Shown in pieces: positions 1-8,827 of a DNA stretch of 64,000 nucleotides (the first letter of the stretch is position 1; each line of letters begins with the position of its first letter). The stretch is from contig CADEEV010000001.1 in NCBI GenBank assembly GCA_902826455.1, forward strand, positions 122,955 through 186,954, read 5' to 3'. The stretch is from an uncultured Acidobacteriota bacterium. GTDB lineage: Bacteria > Acidobacteriota > Vicinamibacteria > Fen-336. A program made the position numbers and the translations under genes. The notes under the pieces were generated by a model that saw only the letters and a list, made by a program, of their open reading frames with translations, did no database searches and was not told the DNA's origin.

Positions 1-165
1 GTCGGCGCGCACCTTCAGATCGCCGAGGCCGTAGGCGGTGTCGCCGATCATCCGCTGTTCCTCGGAGAAGTCCTCGGGCGTGAAGATCTCCTCGTGGGCG
101 CGGTCTTCGATCAGAAAGCTGCCCCCGCGGGCGGCGACGACGGGTACCTGGGTCTCGGTGGCCAT
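1..165 (-). CDS. Acyl-CoA dehydrogenase, N-terminal fragment (runs off the left edge)
   Basis: The first 55 codons of a leftward gene are visible. The N-terminus, with GGSFLIED and EEIFTPEDFSEEQRMI, is the characteristic start of long acyl-CoA dehydrogenases that are encoded beside FadN-type proteins. These FAD enzymes introduce the trans-2 double bond in beta-oxidation. The ATG at 163-165 has a GGAGGG ribosome site 10 bases upstream, and the gene begins 28 bases after the fadN-like stop, so it is the last visible gene of the fatty-acid operon. Only the helical N-terminal region is present; the catalytic base and FAD site lie outside the window. The family call is fairly sure from the leader motif and context. 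Confidence 0.8.
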   Translation of the reverse strand, partial: MATETQVPVVAARGGSFLIEDRAHEEIFTPEDFSEEQRMIGDTAYGLGDLKVRAD

Positions 166-193
166 GGCCTGCTTCCCTCCAAAATCGCGACGG

Positions 194-2536
194 CTAGTTG
201 CGGAGCGGCTTTCCTTCTTTGAGCATGTGCTGGATGCGGTCCCGGGTCTTCTGCGTGCCGAGCAGGGACAGGAAGGCCTCGCGCTCGAGGTCGAGGAAGT
301 GCTGCTCGCTCGCGACGCCCGCTCCGCGATCCCCGCCGCACAGGATCGTGGCGACCTTCGTGGCGATGAGCGCGTCGTGCTCGCTGATCTGCTCGCCGCG
401 CACGGCGTTGTAGATTCCGGCCTTGAAGGCCGCGATGCCGGCGCGGCCCAGCACCGGGACGTCGGTCCGCGGCATCCCGGGCCGGTAGCCGGCGCGCGCG
501 AGCCCCAGGGCTACCTGCTTCGCCTCGTGGATCAGGCGGCGGGGATTCGCCGAGAGCGAGTCGGCGGGCGTGAGGAACATCCGCTGCGCCTCGGCTCCCG
601 ACGTCGACACCTTGGCGAACGCGATCGTGTCGAAGGCCTTCTTGATGAAGGGGAGCGGCTCGGCTCCCTCGACGAAGGCGCAGCGGTCGTGAGCCCGGAG
701 CGCCATCTCCTTGGTCCCGCCGCCCGCAGGGACGAGGCCGACGCCGACCTCGACCAGGCCCATGTAGGTCTCGGCCGAGGCTCGCACCCGGGCGGCGTGC
801 AGGCTGATCTCGCAGCCGCCACCGAGGGTCATGCCGAAGGGCGCCGCGACGACCGGCAGTTCCGAGTACTTGAGCCCCATGTTCGCGTTCTGGAACTGGC
901 GGATCGAGAGCTCGAGCTCGTCCCACTCCTCCTCCTGGACGGCGAGGAGGGCCAGCATCAGGTTGGCGCCCACGGTGAAGTTCTCGCCCTGGTTGCCCAC
1001 CACCAGGGCGTCGAAGTTCTGCCGCCCCTCCTTCACGGCCGCCTGCAGCATCGAGAACGTGTCGGTGCCGAGGGCGTTCATCTTCGTGTGGAACTCGACG
1101 AGCCCGCAGCCGTCGCCGAGATCCACGAGGGACGCGCCCGCGTTCTTCTTGCGGACGCCGCCGCGGCCCTTGAGGCTCGCGACCGAGAGAACGCCGTCGC
1201 GCTCGGCGACGGAGACGACGCCCCCGGGTCCGAACTGCGTCTCGCGGCCGTCCGCCGTCTCGTAGAAGCTCTTCCGGCCCGAGGCGAGCAGCGCTTCGAC
1301 GAGCGGCGGAATCGCGCGCCCTTCGCTCCGGGCCCGTTCCACGGTCGCGGCGACGCCCAGGGCGTCCAGGGTGCGGAACGGACCCTGGCCCCAGCCGTAA
1401 CCCCACTCCATGGCACGGTCGATGGAGACGACGTCGTCGGAGATCTCGGGGACGCGGGCCGCCGCGTACAGCGAGACGGCGGAGAGCACCCGCCAGAGGA
1501 ACTGGCCGGCCTTGTCCTTGCCGGCCACGAGCTGCCGGAGCCGGGCCGCCATGTCGGCCGTGTTCTTCGCTGCTTCGAGCGCCGCGAGCTTCGGCTTCTG
1601 GCGCTCGCGGTACTCGAGGCTCGTCCAGTCGAGGGTGCGGATCTCGCGCCCGTCCTTCTTGTAGAACCCGGCGCCGGTCTTCTCGCCGAGCTGCTTGCGC
1701 TCGAGCATCGTCTTCATGAAGGCCGGCACGAGGAACACGTCGCGCTCCGGGTCGTCCGGAACCGCGGCGTGCAGGTTCTCGGCCACCTTCACGCAGACGT
1801 CGACGCCGGCGATGTCGGCCGTGCGGAACGTCGCGCTGCGGGCCCGGCCGATCGCCGAGCCGGTGAGGGCGTCCACCTCCTCGATCGTCAGGTCGAGATC
1901 CTGCATCGCCTTCAGCACCACGGCGAACCCGTAGGACCCGATGCGGTTGCCGATGAAGTTCGGCGTGTCCTTGCAGCGCACGACACCCTTGCCGACCACG
2001 GCCTCGCAGAAGGCCTCCATCGCGGCCATCACCACCGGATCGGTGTCGGGGCCCGGGATCGTCTCGAGGAGCTCGAGGTAGCGCGGCGGGTTGAAGAAGT
2101 GGGTGCCGAAGAAGCGCTTCCGGAACTCGGCCGGGAGATGCGACGACATGGCGGCGATGCCCAGGCCCGAGGTGTTGGTCGTCACGATCGCGGTCCTCTT
2201 CGCGGACGCCGCCACCCGCCCGAAGAGCTGGCGCTTGATCTCGAGGTCCTCCACCACCGCCTCGAAGACCCAGTCGGCGTCCTTCAGCTCCTTCCAGTCG
2301 TCCTCGAAGTTCCCCGGACGAAGCAGCGCCCCATGCTCGGGGAGCTGGAGCGGGGAGGGCTTGAGCTTCTTCAGGCCCTCGATCGCCTTCTTCGCGAGGA
2401 CGCTGCGATCCGTGGCGCCGGACGGCACGATGTCGAGCAGCGTCACGCCGATGCTGCGGGCGGCGAGATGGGCGGCCACCTGGGCGCCCATCGTGCCCGC
2501 TCCCAGCACGACGGCCTTCTTGATGTCGAGCCTCAA
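194..2536 (-). CDS. fadN: FadN-type 3-hydroxyacyl-CoA dehydrogenase / enoyl-CoA hydratase
   Basis: A bifunctional 780-residue beta-oxidation enzyme with the domain order of FadN (dehydrogenase first, hydratase last), opposite to FadB/FadJ. The Rossmann loop GAGTMG lies at residues 12-17 and the catalytic histidine in GTHFFNPP at about residue 146. The C-terminal crotonase domain keeps both catalytic glutamates, in GGGCE (E576) and GLVEVGVG (E596). The start chosen is the TTG at 2534-2536, whose last two bases overlap the TGA of the upstream acyl-CoA synthetase gene; the open frame continues far upstream with no better start. The protein should act with the acyl-CoA synthetase upstream and the acyl-CoA dehydrogenase downstream as one beta-oxidation operon under the FadR-like regulator. 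Confidence 0.93.
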   Translation of the reverse strand: MRLDIKKAVVLGAGTMGAQVAAHLAARSIGVTLLDIVPSGATDRSVLAKKAIEGLKKLKPSPLQLPEHGALLRPGNFEDDWKELKDADWVFEAVVEDLEIKRQLFGRVAASAKRTAIVTTNTSGLGIAAMSSHLPAEFRKRFFGTHFFNPPRYLELLETIPGPDTDPVVMAAMEAFCEAVVGKGVVRCKDTPNFIGNRIGSYGFAVVLKAMQDLDLTIEEVDALTGSAIGRARSATFRTADIAGVDVCVKVAENLHAAVPDDPERDVFLVPAFMKTMLERKQLGEKTGAGFYKKDGREIRTLDWTSLEYRERQKPKLAALEAAKNTADMAARLRQLVAGKDKAGQFLWRVLSAVSLYAAARVPEISDDVVSIDRAMEWGYGWGQGPFRTLDALGVAATVERARSEGRAIPPLVEALLASGRKSFYETADGRETQFGPGGVVSVAERDGVLSVASLKGRGGVRKKNAGASLVDLGDGCGLVEFHTKMNALGTDTFSMLQAAVKEGRQNFDALVVGNQGENFTVGANLMLALLAVQEEEWDELELSIRQFQNANMGLKYSELPVVAAPFGMTLGGGCEISLHAARVRASAETYMGLVEVGVGLVPAGGGTKEMALRAHDRCAFVEGAEPLPFIKKAFDTIAFAKVSTSGAEAQRMFLTPADSLSANPRRLIHEAKQVALGLARAGYRPGMPRTDVPVLGRAGIAAFKAGIYNAVRGEQISEHDALIATKVATILCGGDRGAGVASEQHFLDLEREAFLSLLGTQKTRDRIQHMLKEGKPLRN

Positions 2537-4335
2537 AGCGGCTCGCCTCCGCCGTACAGGCCGTCGATCAGGTCCTTGTGGTTCTGCTCGACGACGCGCC
2601 GCTTCACCTTGAGCGTCGGCGTTAGCTCGCCAGCGTCGAGGCTGAACTCCCGGGTCAGCACGGCGACCTTCTTGATCTTCTCGAAGGGAGCGAGGTCGAG
2701 GGTGAGGGCGGTGACGAGGTCCTTGTAGTGGGCCGTCACCTCGGGCTTGCCCGCGAGCTCCTCGCGGCTGCCGTAGGAGAGCCCGGTGAGCTTCGCCCAC
2801 TTCTCGAGGGTGTCGAAGTTCGGCACCACCAGGGCGCAGGCGTAGTTCCGCTTGTTGCCGATCATGACGATCTCGGCGAAGAACTTGTTGGTCTTGAGGC
2901 GGTTCTCGATGGGCTGAGGGGCGATCTTCTTGCCGCCCGAGGTCACGAGCAGGTCCTTCTTGCGGTCCGTGATCACGAGGAAGCCGTCGCCATCCACGAT
3001 GCCGATGTCGCCGGTGTGGAACCAGCCCTCGGGCTCGAGAGCCTCGGCGGTCGCCTCGGGCTTCTTGTAGTAGCCCTGCATGACGTGGGGGCCGCGCGTG
3101 AGGATCTCGCCGTCCTCGGCGATCTTCACCTCGACGCCCGGGATGGGTCGCCCGACGCTGCCCGGCTTCAAGGCGTCGGGCAGGTTGACGGCGATCACCG
3201 GGCTCGTCTCGGTCAGGCCGTAGCCCTCCAGGATGAGGAGCCCGGCCGAGCCGAAGAACTCGGCGATCTCCCGGGCCAGCGGCGCGCCGCCGGAGACGAA
3301 GAGCCGCAGCCGGCCCCCGGTGCGCTCGCGGATCTTGGAGAAGACCAGGCCGTCGGCGAGCTTGTGCTTCAGGCTGAGGCCGAAGCCCGGCGTCGTCTTC
3401 TGCCAGCGATGCCGGAACATCTCGCGGCCCACGCCGAGAGCCCACTGGAAGAGCTTCTGGCGCAGCGCCGGGTCGCCCGACACCTTGTCGTTGACCCGGG
3501 CGTACATCTTCTCGTAGAGGCGCGGCACCGACAGCATCAGGGTGGGCCGGACCTCGAGCATGTTCTGCGGCACCTTGTCGACGCCCTCGGCGTAGGCGAT
3601 CGTCGCGCCCACGTAGAGGAGCAGGTAGTGCCCGCCCATGCGCTCGAAGACGTGACAGAGCGGGAGGAAGGACAAGGCCACGTCGTCGGTGCCGATGCCG
3701 TTGAAGGCCGCGAGGCTGCCGAGGACGTTCGAGACGAGGTTGCTGTGGAGCAGCATCACGCCCTTGGGATCGCCGGTCGTTCCCGAGGTGTAGATGAGCG
3801 TCGCGAGATCGCTCGCCTTCACTTCCGCCGCGCGCGTGCGCACCGCCTGGGGATCCTTCTCGAGAGCGGGCCGCCCCTGGGCGCGCACCTCGTCCAGGGT
3901 GAGCGTGCCGGGCGACGCCGGGGCGTCCATCTGGATGACGTGCTTCAGGTGCTTCGCCTGGTCGCGGATCTCGGCGATCTTCCGGGCCTGGGCGGCGCTC
4001 GACACGAAGAGGACCTTCGCTTCGCAGTCGTTGAGGATGTAGAGGATCTGCGGCGGCGTGAGGGTCGCGTAGATCGGCGTGTCGACGGCGCCCGCGCACA
4101 GGCTCGCGAGGTCGGCGTACGCCCACTCCGGGCGGTTCTCGGCCAGGATCGCCACGCGCTCGCCGCGCTCGAGACCGAGGGCCCGGAGGCCCATCGAGAG
4201 CTCCTCGACCGCGCGCCGGAACTCGTCGGAGCTGATCGGGAGCCAGCGGTCGCCCTGCTTGAAGCGCAGGTGCTCGGTCTTGCGGAACGTGTCGACCGAG
4301 CGGTAGAAGATGTCGCACAGGGTCACGACGGGCAT
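2533..4335 (-). CDS. Long-chain fatty acid-CoA ligase (AMP-forming)
   Basis: A 600-residue ANL-superfamily enzyme that activates fatty acids to acyl-CoA through an acyl-adenylate. The P-loop YTSGTTGDPKG is at residues 182-192, the A5 motif EGYGLTETSPV follows in the middle of the protein, and the hinge region GWFHTGDIG and the C-terminal lysine region are present. Length and the N-terminus are those of the FAA1/LC-FACS group. The ATG overlaps the TGA of the tetR-family gene by one base, and its own stop overlaps the fadN-like start, so the three genes are translationally coupled. Chain-length preference cannot be read from the sequence, but linkage to FadR and FadN argues for long-chain fatty acids. 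Confidence 0.92.
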   Translation of the reverse strand: MPVVTLCDIFYRSVDTFRKTEHLRFKQGDRWLPISSDEFRRAVEELSMGLRALGLERGERVAILAENRPEWAYADLASLCAGAVDTPIYATLTPPQILYILNDCEAKVLFVSSAAQARKIAEIRDQAKHLKHVIQMDAPASPGTLTLDEVRAQGRPALEKDPQAVRTRAAEVKASDLATLIYTSGTTGDPKGVMLLHSNLVSNVLGSLAAFNGIGTDDVALSFLPLCHVFERMGGHYLLLYVGATIAYAEGVDKVPQNMLEVRPTLMLSVPRLYEKMYARVNDKVSGDPALRQKLFQWALGVGREMFRHRWQKTTPGFGLSLKHKLADGLVFSKIRERTGGRLRLFVSGGAPLAREIAEFFGSAGLLILEGYGLTETSPVIAVNLPDALKPGSVGRPIPGVEVKIAEDGEILTRGPHVMQGYYKKPEATAEALEPEGWFHTGDIGIVDGDGFLVITDRKKDLLVTSGGKKIAPQPIENRLKTNKFFAEIVMIGNKRNYACALVVPNFDTLEKWAKLTGLSYGSREELAGKPEVTAHYKDLVTALTLDLAPFEKIKKVAVLTREFSLDAGELTPTLKVKRRVVEQNHKDLIDGLYGGGEPL

Positions 4336-4985
4336 CAGCGGCCTCCTCGCGCCGAGGCCACGGCCCGGAGCGCCGGACGCGCCTCACGCTCCTTCGCGGG
4401 GGAGGCGGCCCCCCGGAGGAAGAGGTCCACCACCGGCGCCGCGAGGTCGCCGACATCATAGTCTTTGCGTCCGAGGATCCACGAGGTGACCATCTCGTCG
4501 AGGACGCCGAAGAACGCCTTCGTCGCGAGCTTCAGGGGCAGGTCGCTGCGCAACGCGCCCTCGCGCTGGCCCGCGGCCATGACCTCGGTGAGCAGGGCGA
4601 AGTAGTCCTGGAGCCAGGTGGCCGTGAAACGCTCCATGAACTTCGTGGACTGGCGCAGCTCCACCTGGAACACGACCGCGAGGTCGGCGTTGCCCGAGAA
4701 CAGGCTCAGGTGGTGCTCCGCGACGACCCTGAGCCGCGCGGCGGCGCCCTTGGTCCGTCCGACCTCCTGGCGCGCGCGCGCGATGTGCTCGGCCATCACC
4801 TCGTCGAAGAGCGAGACGAGGATGTCCTCCTTGTTCCGGAAGTAGAGGTAGATGGTGCCGTCGGCGACGCCCGCCTTGCGGGCGATCTCCGACACCCGGG
4901 CCCCGAAATAGCCCTTCCGCGCGAAGACCTTGACGGCGGCCTCCAGGATGCGCCCGCGCTTGTCGTCGCTCCGCTTCCGCGCCAT
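4335..4985 (-). CDS. fadR: TetR-family fatty-acid regulator, FadR (YsiA) type
   Basis: A 216-residue TetR regulator. Residues 1-60 form the DNA-binding domain, with the helix-turn-helix segment VADGTIYLYFRNKEDIL, which is very close to that of Bacillus FadR (YsiA), a repressor released by long-chain acyl-CoA. The C-terminal half is the helical ligand domain. It is the first gene of the operon for acyl-CoA ligase, FadN and acyl-CoA dehydrogenase, the usual targets of that regulator. The sequence upstream carries a consensus-like promoter and a TGAATG-N6-CATTCA palindrome (listed separately), so autorepression of the whole operon is likely. There is no clear ribosome site before the ATG; the transcript leader appears to be very short. 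Confidence 0.88.
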   Translation of the reverse strand: MARKRSDDKRGRILEAAVKVFARKGYFGARVSEIARKAGVADGTIYLYFRNKEDILVSLFDEVMAEHIARARQEVGRTKGAAARLRVVAEHHLSLFSGNADLAVVFQVELRQSTKFMERFTATWLQDYFALLTEVMAAGQREGALRSDLPLKLATKAFFGVLDEMVTSWILGRKDYDVGDLAAPVVDLFLRGAASPAKEREARPALRAVASARGGR

Positions 4986-4990
4986 GTCGA

Positions 4991-5008
4991 TGAATGAATC
5001 GCCATTCA
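4991..5008. promoter_or_regulatory. FadR-like operator, TGAATG-N6-CATTCA
   Basis: A perfect 6+6 base inverted repeat with a 6-base spacer, 5 bases upstream of the fadR ATG. It overlaps the end of the -10 box and the expected transcription start. The half-sites match the operator known for Bacillus FadR (TGAATGA...TCATTCA), and the adjacent gene encodes a FadR-like protein. Binding here would block transcription initiation of the fad operon. Confidence 0.7.
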
Positions 5009-5037
5009 GTATCGGCGCGGTGCGAAGGCGCTGTCAA
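5008..5037 (-). promoter_or_regulatory. Sigma-70 promoter of the fad operon
   Basis: On the minus strand, TTGACA (5032-5037, perfect -35) is followed after 18 bases by GATACT (5008-5013, 4/6 match to -10). Transcription would start close to 5000, giving a leader of about 15 bases before the fadR ATG. Confidence 0.65.
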
Positions 5038-5052
5038 GACTCCGCGGGCGCG

Positions 5053-5080
5053 TTGCTCCCCGCGCTACGGCTGGCATACT
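5053..5080 (+). promoter_or_regulatory. Possible promoter of folK
   Basis: TTGCTC (5053-5058), a 16-base spacer and CATACT (5075-5080) stand 16 bases before the folK ATG, divergent from the fad promoter. Only a moderate match to sigma-70 consensus. Confidence 0.4.
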
Positions 5081-5096
5081 CTCTAGCCTCCAAGGG

Positions 5097-5606
5097 ATGA
5101 ACGCGCCGCCCGTCGTCTTTCTCGGTCTCGGTTCGAACGTCGGCGATCGCGAAGCGAACCTCGCCATGGCCCGCGAGCGTCTCGCGGCCCGGGGCTTCCG
5201 CGAAAGCGCGGCCAGCGCTCTCTACGAGACGGAGCCCGTGGGCGGACCGCCCCAGGGCGCCTTCCTCAACCAGGCGATCGGCGGCGGCGAGGAGCTCGCC
5301 GTCCGCGGGCTGCTCGAGGCCTGCCTCGCCATCGAGCACGAGCTCGGCCGGGTGCGGCGCGAGCGCAACGGCCCGCGCACCCTGGATCTCGATATCCTTA
5401 TGTATGGCGCGCTCGTGAGCGACGACCCCGGCCTCGAGGTGCCGCACCCGCGCATGCAAGAGCGCCGCTTCGTGCTCGTGCCTCTCGCCGAGATCGCGCC
5501 CTCCTTCCGGCACCCGCGCCTCGGCCTGTCCGTCGCCGAGCTGCTGGCGCGCTGCCCCGACACGTCCCGGGTGGCCCGCTACCAGCCCTCGGCGGTGCGC
5601 GGCTGA
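5097..5606 (+). CDS. folK: 2-amino-4-hydroxy-6-hydroxymethyldihydropteridine diphosphokinase
   Basis: A 169-residue HPPK, which transfers pyrophosphate from ATP to 6-hydroxymethyl-7,8-dihydropterin in folate synthesis. Diagnostic features are the N-terminal FLGLGSNVGDRE, the GPRTLDLDILMYG motif (HPPK signature with the two metal-binding aspartates) and VPHPRMQERRFVLVPLAEIAP. It has the usual single-domain length and is not fused to FolB or FolP. The ATG overlaps no upstream gene; AAGGG immediately precedes it. Its TGA overlaps the ATG of the deoxynucleoside kinase. The product is a folate enzyme, but hydroxymethylpterin diphosphate is also the kind of precursor used in H4MPT synthesis encoded further right, so a double use is conceivable. 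Confidence 0.93.
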   Translation: MNAPPVVFLGLGSNVGDREANLAMARERLAARGFRESAASALYETEPVGGPPQGAFLNQAIGGGEELAVRGLLEACLAIEHELGRVRRERNGPRTLDLDILMYGALVSDDPGLEVPHPRMQERRFVLVPLAEIAPSFRHPRLGLSVAELLARCPDTSRVARYQPSAVRG

Positions 5607-6247
5607 TGCAGTTCCACTACATCGCCGTCGAGGGCCCGATCGGCGTCGGCAAGTCGACCGTCGTCGAGAAGCTGGCCGAGCGCCTCGACGCGACCACGGT
5701 CTTCGAGGAGTGGAAGGACAACCCGTTCCTCAAGTCGTTCTACGACGCGAAGGCGGGCGCCACGTTCCAGGTGGAGCTCTTCTTCCTGCTGTCGCGCTAT
5801 CGCCAGCAGCAGGAGCTGCAGCAGCGCAACCTCTTCTCGCAGTACACGCTGTGCGACTACCTCTTCGAGAAGAGCAAGCTCTTCGCGTACCTCAACCTCG
5901 AGGACTCCGAGCTGCTCATCTACGAGAAGCTCTTCACGCTCCTCTCGGAGACGGCGCCGCGGCCCGACCTCGTGATCTACCTCCAAGCGCCCACCGAGGT
6001 CCTGATCAAGCGTATCCGCTCGCGGGGCCGGCCGGAGGAGGAGAGCCTCTCGGAGGAGTACCTCGCTGAGGTCAACCGCGCCTACAACTACTACTTCTTC
6101 CACTACAACACGACGCCGCTCCTCGTCGTGAACACGACCGACGTGGACTTCGCGAAGCGCTCGTCGGATCTCGACGACCTCATGAAGCAGATCGAGACCA
6201 TGGGCAAGGGCACGCAGTACTACGTGCCGATGAGTTCCCGTGGTTGA
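5606..6247 (+). CDS. Deoxynucleoside kinase (deoxyadenosine/deoxyguanosine kinase type)
   Basis: A 213-residue nucleoside kinase of the dNK/dGK family, phosphorylating deoxynucleosides in salvage. The P-loop GPIGVGKST is at residues 10-18. The CDYLFEKSKLFA segment and the arginine-rich lid RIRSRGRPEEES are typical of the bacterial dAK/dGK enzymes. The order folK followed by this kinase is common in several bacterial groups. The start overlaps the folK stop (TGATG). Substrate preference is not resolvable from the sequence alone. Confidence 0.88.
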   Translation: MQFHYIAVEGPIGVGKSTVVEKLAERLDATTVFEEWKDNPFLKSFYDAKAGATFQVELFFLLSRYRQQQELQQRNLFSQYTLCDYLFEKSKLFAYLNLEDSELLIYEKLFTLLSETAPRPDLVIYLQAPTEVLIKRIRSRGRPEEESLSEEYLAEVNRAYNYYFFHYNTTPLLVVNTTDVDFAKRSSDLDDLMKQIETMGKGTQYYVPMSSRG

Positions 6248-7091
6248 CCGCCGTCGCGGCCTTCCCGGTCGCTTGACCTCGCCGTCGGGCTGCGACATGC
6301 TCAACCCGGGTTTGCAAATGGCGTCCGCACAGCGTTCCGTTTCGCGCCAGCTCGCTCTCAGCTTCGATGACGCCCCGGTCTGGGACGGACTCAGGCTCGA
6401 GGCTGCCATCGCCTCCGCCGCGACTCGCCCGGTCCGCCTCACCCTCACCGAGAACCGCTCGGTCCTCTTGTCGCTGCGCCGCGAGAAGGGCATCGTGTTC
6501 CTGCGCCTGCACCACATGTTCCTCCACGCGCCGCTTGCCGTGATCCGCGCCGTGGCCCGGGGATTGTCGCGGCGCAATCGCGGCGCCGACGGCCTGGTGC
6601 GGCGCTTCATGAACGAGAACCTGCACCGCGTGCGCAAGGCGAAGCGGCCGCTGCCGCCCCTTGTGACCTCGGGCAAGGCCCACGACCTGCGGCGCATCTT
6701 CGACGCCCTCAACGCGCGCTTCTTCGACAGCGCTCTCGAGGTGCCGCTCACCTGGGGCCGCGGCAGCGGGCGGGCCCGTCGCGGCGGCCTCACCTTCGGC
6801 AGCTACGATCCCGTGATGGCCCTGATCCGCATCCATCCCGTCCTCGACCGTCCCGAGGTGCCGCGCTACTTCCTCGAGAGCGTCGTGTACCACGAGATGC
6901 TCCACCACCACATGGGCGGCGTCCCCGACCGCGCGGGCCGCACCGTGTACCACTCGCGCGCCTTCCGCGTGGCCGAGGCCATCTATCCGCACCACCAGGC
7001 GGCCCTCGCCTGGGAGAAGGCGAACCTGCCGCACCTCTTGCGGGCCAGCCAGGCGCTGGATCGCGAGCGCAAGGCCGCCCGCAGCCGTTGA
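6240..7091 (+). CDS. SprT-like zinc metalloprotease-fold protein
   Basis: A protein of up to 283 residues with a SprT-like domain in its C-terminal half. The motif VVYHEMLHHHMGG contains HExxH, the zinc and catalytic site of this fold, followed by a further histidine in VYHSRAFR. The N-terminal half (RLTLTENRSVLLSLRR, LRLHHMFLHAP) has no recognisable domain. SprT/Spartan proteins act in DNA-protein crosslink repair, but small bacterial SprT-like proteins are mostly uncharacterised. The start is uncertain: GTG at 6240 overlaps the kinase stop by 8 bases, but the ATGs at 6297 or 6318 are also possible, since similarity to ordinary coding seems to begin after 6318. The stop overlaps the TTG start of the first ABC gene. 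Confidence 0.7.
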   Translation: MVDRRRGLPGRLTSPSGCDMLNPGLQMASAQRSVSRQLALSFDDAPVWDGLRLEAAIASAATRPVRLTLTENRSVLLSLRREKGIVFLRLHHMFLHAPLAVIRAVARGLSRRNRGADGLVRRFMNENLHRVRKAKRPLPPLVTSGKAHDLRRIFDALNARFFDSALEVPLTWGRGSGRARRGGLTFGSYDPVMALIRIHPVLDRPEVPRYFLESVVYHEMLHHHMGGVPDRAGRTVYHSRAFRVAEAIYPHHQAALAWEKANLPHLLRASQALDRERKAARSR

Positions 7092-8827
7092 AGCATCTCC
7101 GCCGTCTCTGGCCCTACCTGCGGCGGCGCCGCGGGGAGCTGGCCTGGGGGCTCGTGGCGCTTCTCCTCACGACGGCGCTCTCGGTCGCCTCGCCCTGGGT
7201 GCTGCGGCGGGCCATCGACGACCTCACCCTCGAGATCACCCGCGGCAAGCTGTGGCAGTACTCCGCGGCGATCGTGGCGCTCGTCGTGGTCGAAGGCATC
7301 TTCCGCTACTGGATGCGCATGGTGCTGATCGGCCTCTCCCGCGAGGTGGAGTTCGAGCTGCGCAACGACCTGTTCGCCCACCTCACGCGGCTCTCGGCGG
7401 GCTACTACAAGAGCCATCGCACCGGCGATCTCATGAGCCGCGCCACGAACGACATGTCGGCGGTGCGTCAGGTGCTCGGGCCCGGCATCATGTACACGGC
7501 CAACACGATCGCGACCTTCGTCGGCACCGTGGTGCTGATGTTCGCGATCAGCCCGCTGCTCCTGGGCCTCTCCCTGCTCCCGCTCGTGGTGGTCTCGGTG
7601 CTGGTGCGCATCGTGGGCCGCCGCATCCACGACCGCTTCGAGGACGTCCAGTCCCAGCTCTCCGACATCACGGCCCTCGTCCAGGAGAGTCTCTCGGGGA
7701 TCCGCGTCGTACGCTCCTACGCCCAGGAGCCCCACGAGATCGCGAAGTTCGAGGCGGCGAACCAGGAGTTCCTGCGGCGCAACGTGCGCCTGATCCGGCT
7801 CTTCGGCAGCCTCTACCCGGGCATCCAGCTGCTCATGGGGACGGGATCCCTGCTCATGATGTGGCTGGGCGGCTCCATGGTCGTGTCCGGCCGGATCACC
7901 CTCGGCGACTTCGTGGCCTTCGGCGTGTACCTCGCAATGCTGCACTGGCCGATGATCGCCCTGGGCTGGGTCGTGAACCTGTTCGAGCGTGGCGAAGCGT
8001 CGATGGGGCGCATCGCGGAGATGCTCGAGGCCCCTGTCTCGATCGACGACGCGGCGGCTCGCCCGGGACCGGCGATCCGTGGCGACGTGGAGTTCCGCGG
8101 TCTCAGCTTCGACTACGACGGCGTTCCCGTGCTCCACGACATCAGCCTCGACGTGAAGGCCGGCACGACGGTCGCGATCGTCGGTCCCACCGGCTCGGGG
8201 AAGAGCACGCTCGTCTCGCTGCTGCCGCGCCTCCACGAGGCGCCGGCGGGCAGCGTGCGCATCGACGGCCGCGACATCCGCGAGGTGCCCCTCGCCCAGC
8301 TCCGCGGCGCGATCGGCTTCGTGCCCCAGGAGACGTTCCTGTTCTCGGACACGGTGGGCGGCAACGTCGCCTTCGGCGTCCCGCCGGCCGAGGCGACCCC
8401 CGAGCGCATCGCCTGGGCCGCCGAGGTGGCGCAGCTCGCCAAGGACATCCGCGACTTCCCTAAGGGCTTCGACACCGTGGTGGGGGAGCGGGGCATCACG
8501 CTCTCCGGCGGCCAGAAGCAGCGCACGGCGGTCGCGCGCGCCCTCGCGGTGGATCCGCGCATCCTCGTGCTCGACGATTCGCTCGCCGCGGTCGACACGG
8601 AGACGGAGGAGCAGATCCTCCACGGCCTGCGCAGCGTGCGTTCCGGCCGCACCACGTTCCTCGTCTCGCACCGGGTCTCGACGGTGAAGGACGCCGACGT
8701 GATCCTCGTCCTGCGCGAGGGCCGCCTCGTGGAGCGGGGCACCCACGAGGAGCTCGTGGCCGGCGGCGGCTTCTACGCCGACCTCAACCGGCGCCAGCTC
8801 CTCGAGAAGGAAGTCGAGACCGCGTGA
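7088..8827 (+). CDS. ABC exporter half-transporter with degenerate catalytic site
   Basis: A 579-residue fused membrane/ATPase half-transporter. Six membrane segments fill residues 1-310; the ATPase has Walker A GPTGSGKST (366-374), signature LSGGQKQR (472-479) and Walker B ILVLDDS (492-498). The catalytic glutamate after Walker B is replaced by aspartate (D497). This substitution is typical of the first subunit of heterodimeric exporters such as YheI/YheH and TM287/288. The next gene overlaps by 4 bases and encodes the complementary half, so the two form one heterodimer. Likely exports lipids, drugs or other amphipathic compounds; substrate unknown. The TTG start overlaps the preceding stop. 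Confidence 0.9.
   Translation: MKHLRRLWPYLRRRRGELAWGLVALLLTTALSVASPWVLRRAIDDLTLEITRGKLWQYSAAIVALVVVEGIFRYWMRMVLIGLSREVEFELRNDLFAHLTRLSAGYYKSHRTGDLMSRATNDMSAVRQVLGPGIMYTANTIATFVGTVVLMFAISPLLLGLSLLPLVVVSVLVRIVGRRIHDRFEDVQSQLSDITALVQESLSGIRVVRSYAQEPHEIAKFEAANQEFLRRNVRLIRLFGSLYPGIQLLMGTGSLLMMWLGGSMVVSGRITLGDFVAFGVYLAMLHWPMIALGWVVNLFERGEASMGRIAEMLEAPVSIDDAAARPGPAIRGDVEFRGLSFDYDGVPVLHDISLDVKAGTTVAIVGPTGSGKSTLVSLLPRLHEAPAGSVRIDGRDIREVPLAQLRGAIGFVPQETFLFSDTVGGNVAFGVPPAEATPERIAWAAEVAQLAKDIRDFPKGFDTVVGERGITLSGGQKQRTAVARALAVDPRILVLDDSLAAVDTETEEQILHGLRSVRSGRTTFLVSHRVSTVKDADVILVLREGRLVERGTHEELVAGGGFYADLNRRQLLEKEVETA

Noticed and set aside
38-2728. An 896-codon plus-strand open frame opposite the fadN-like gene
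   Set aside because: Composition is Glu/Arg/Leu-rich antisense of a confidently identified beta-oxidation gene; no ribosome site and no recognisable motif.
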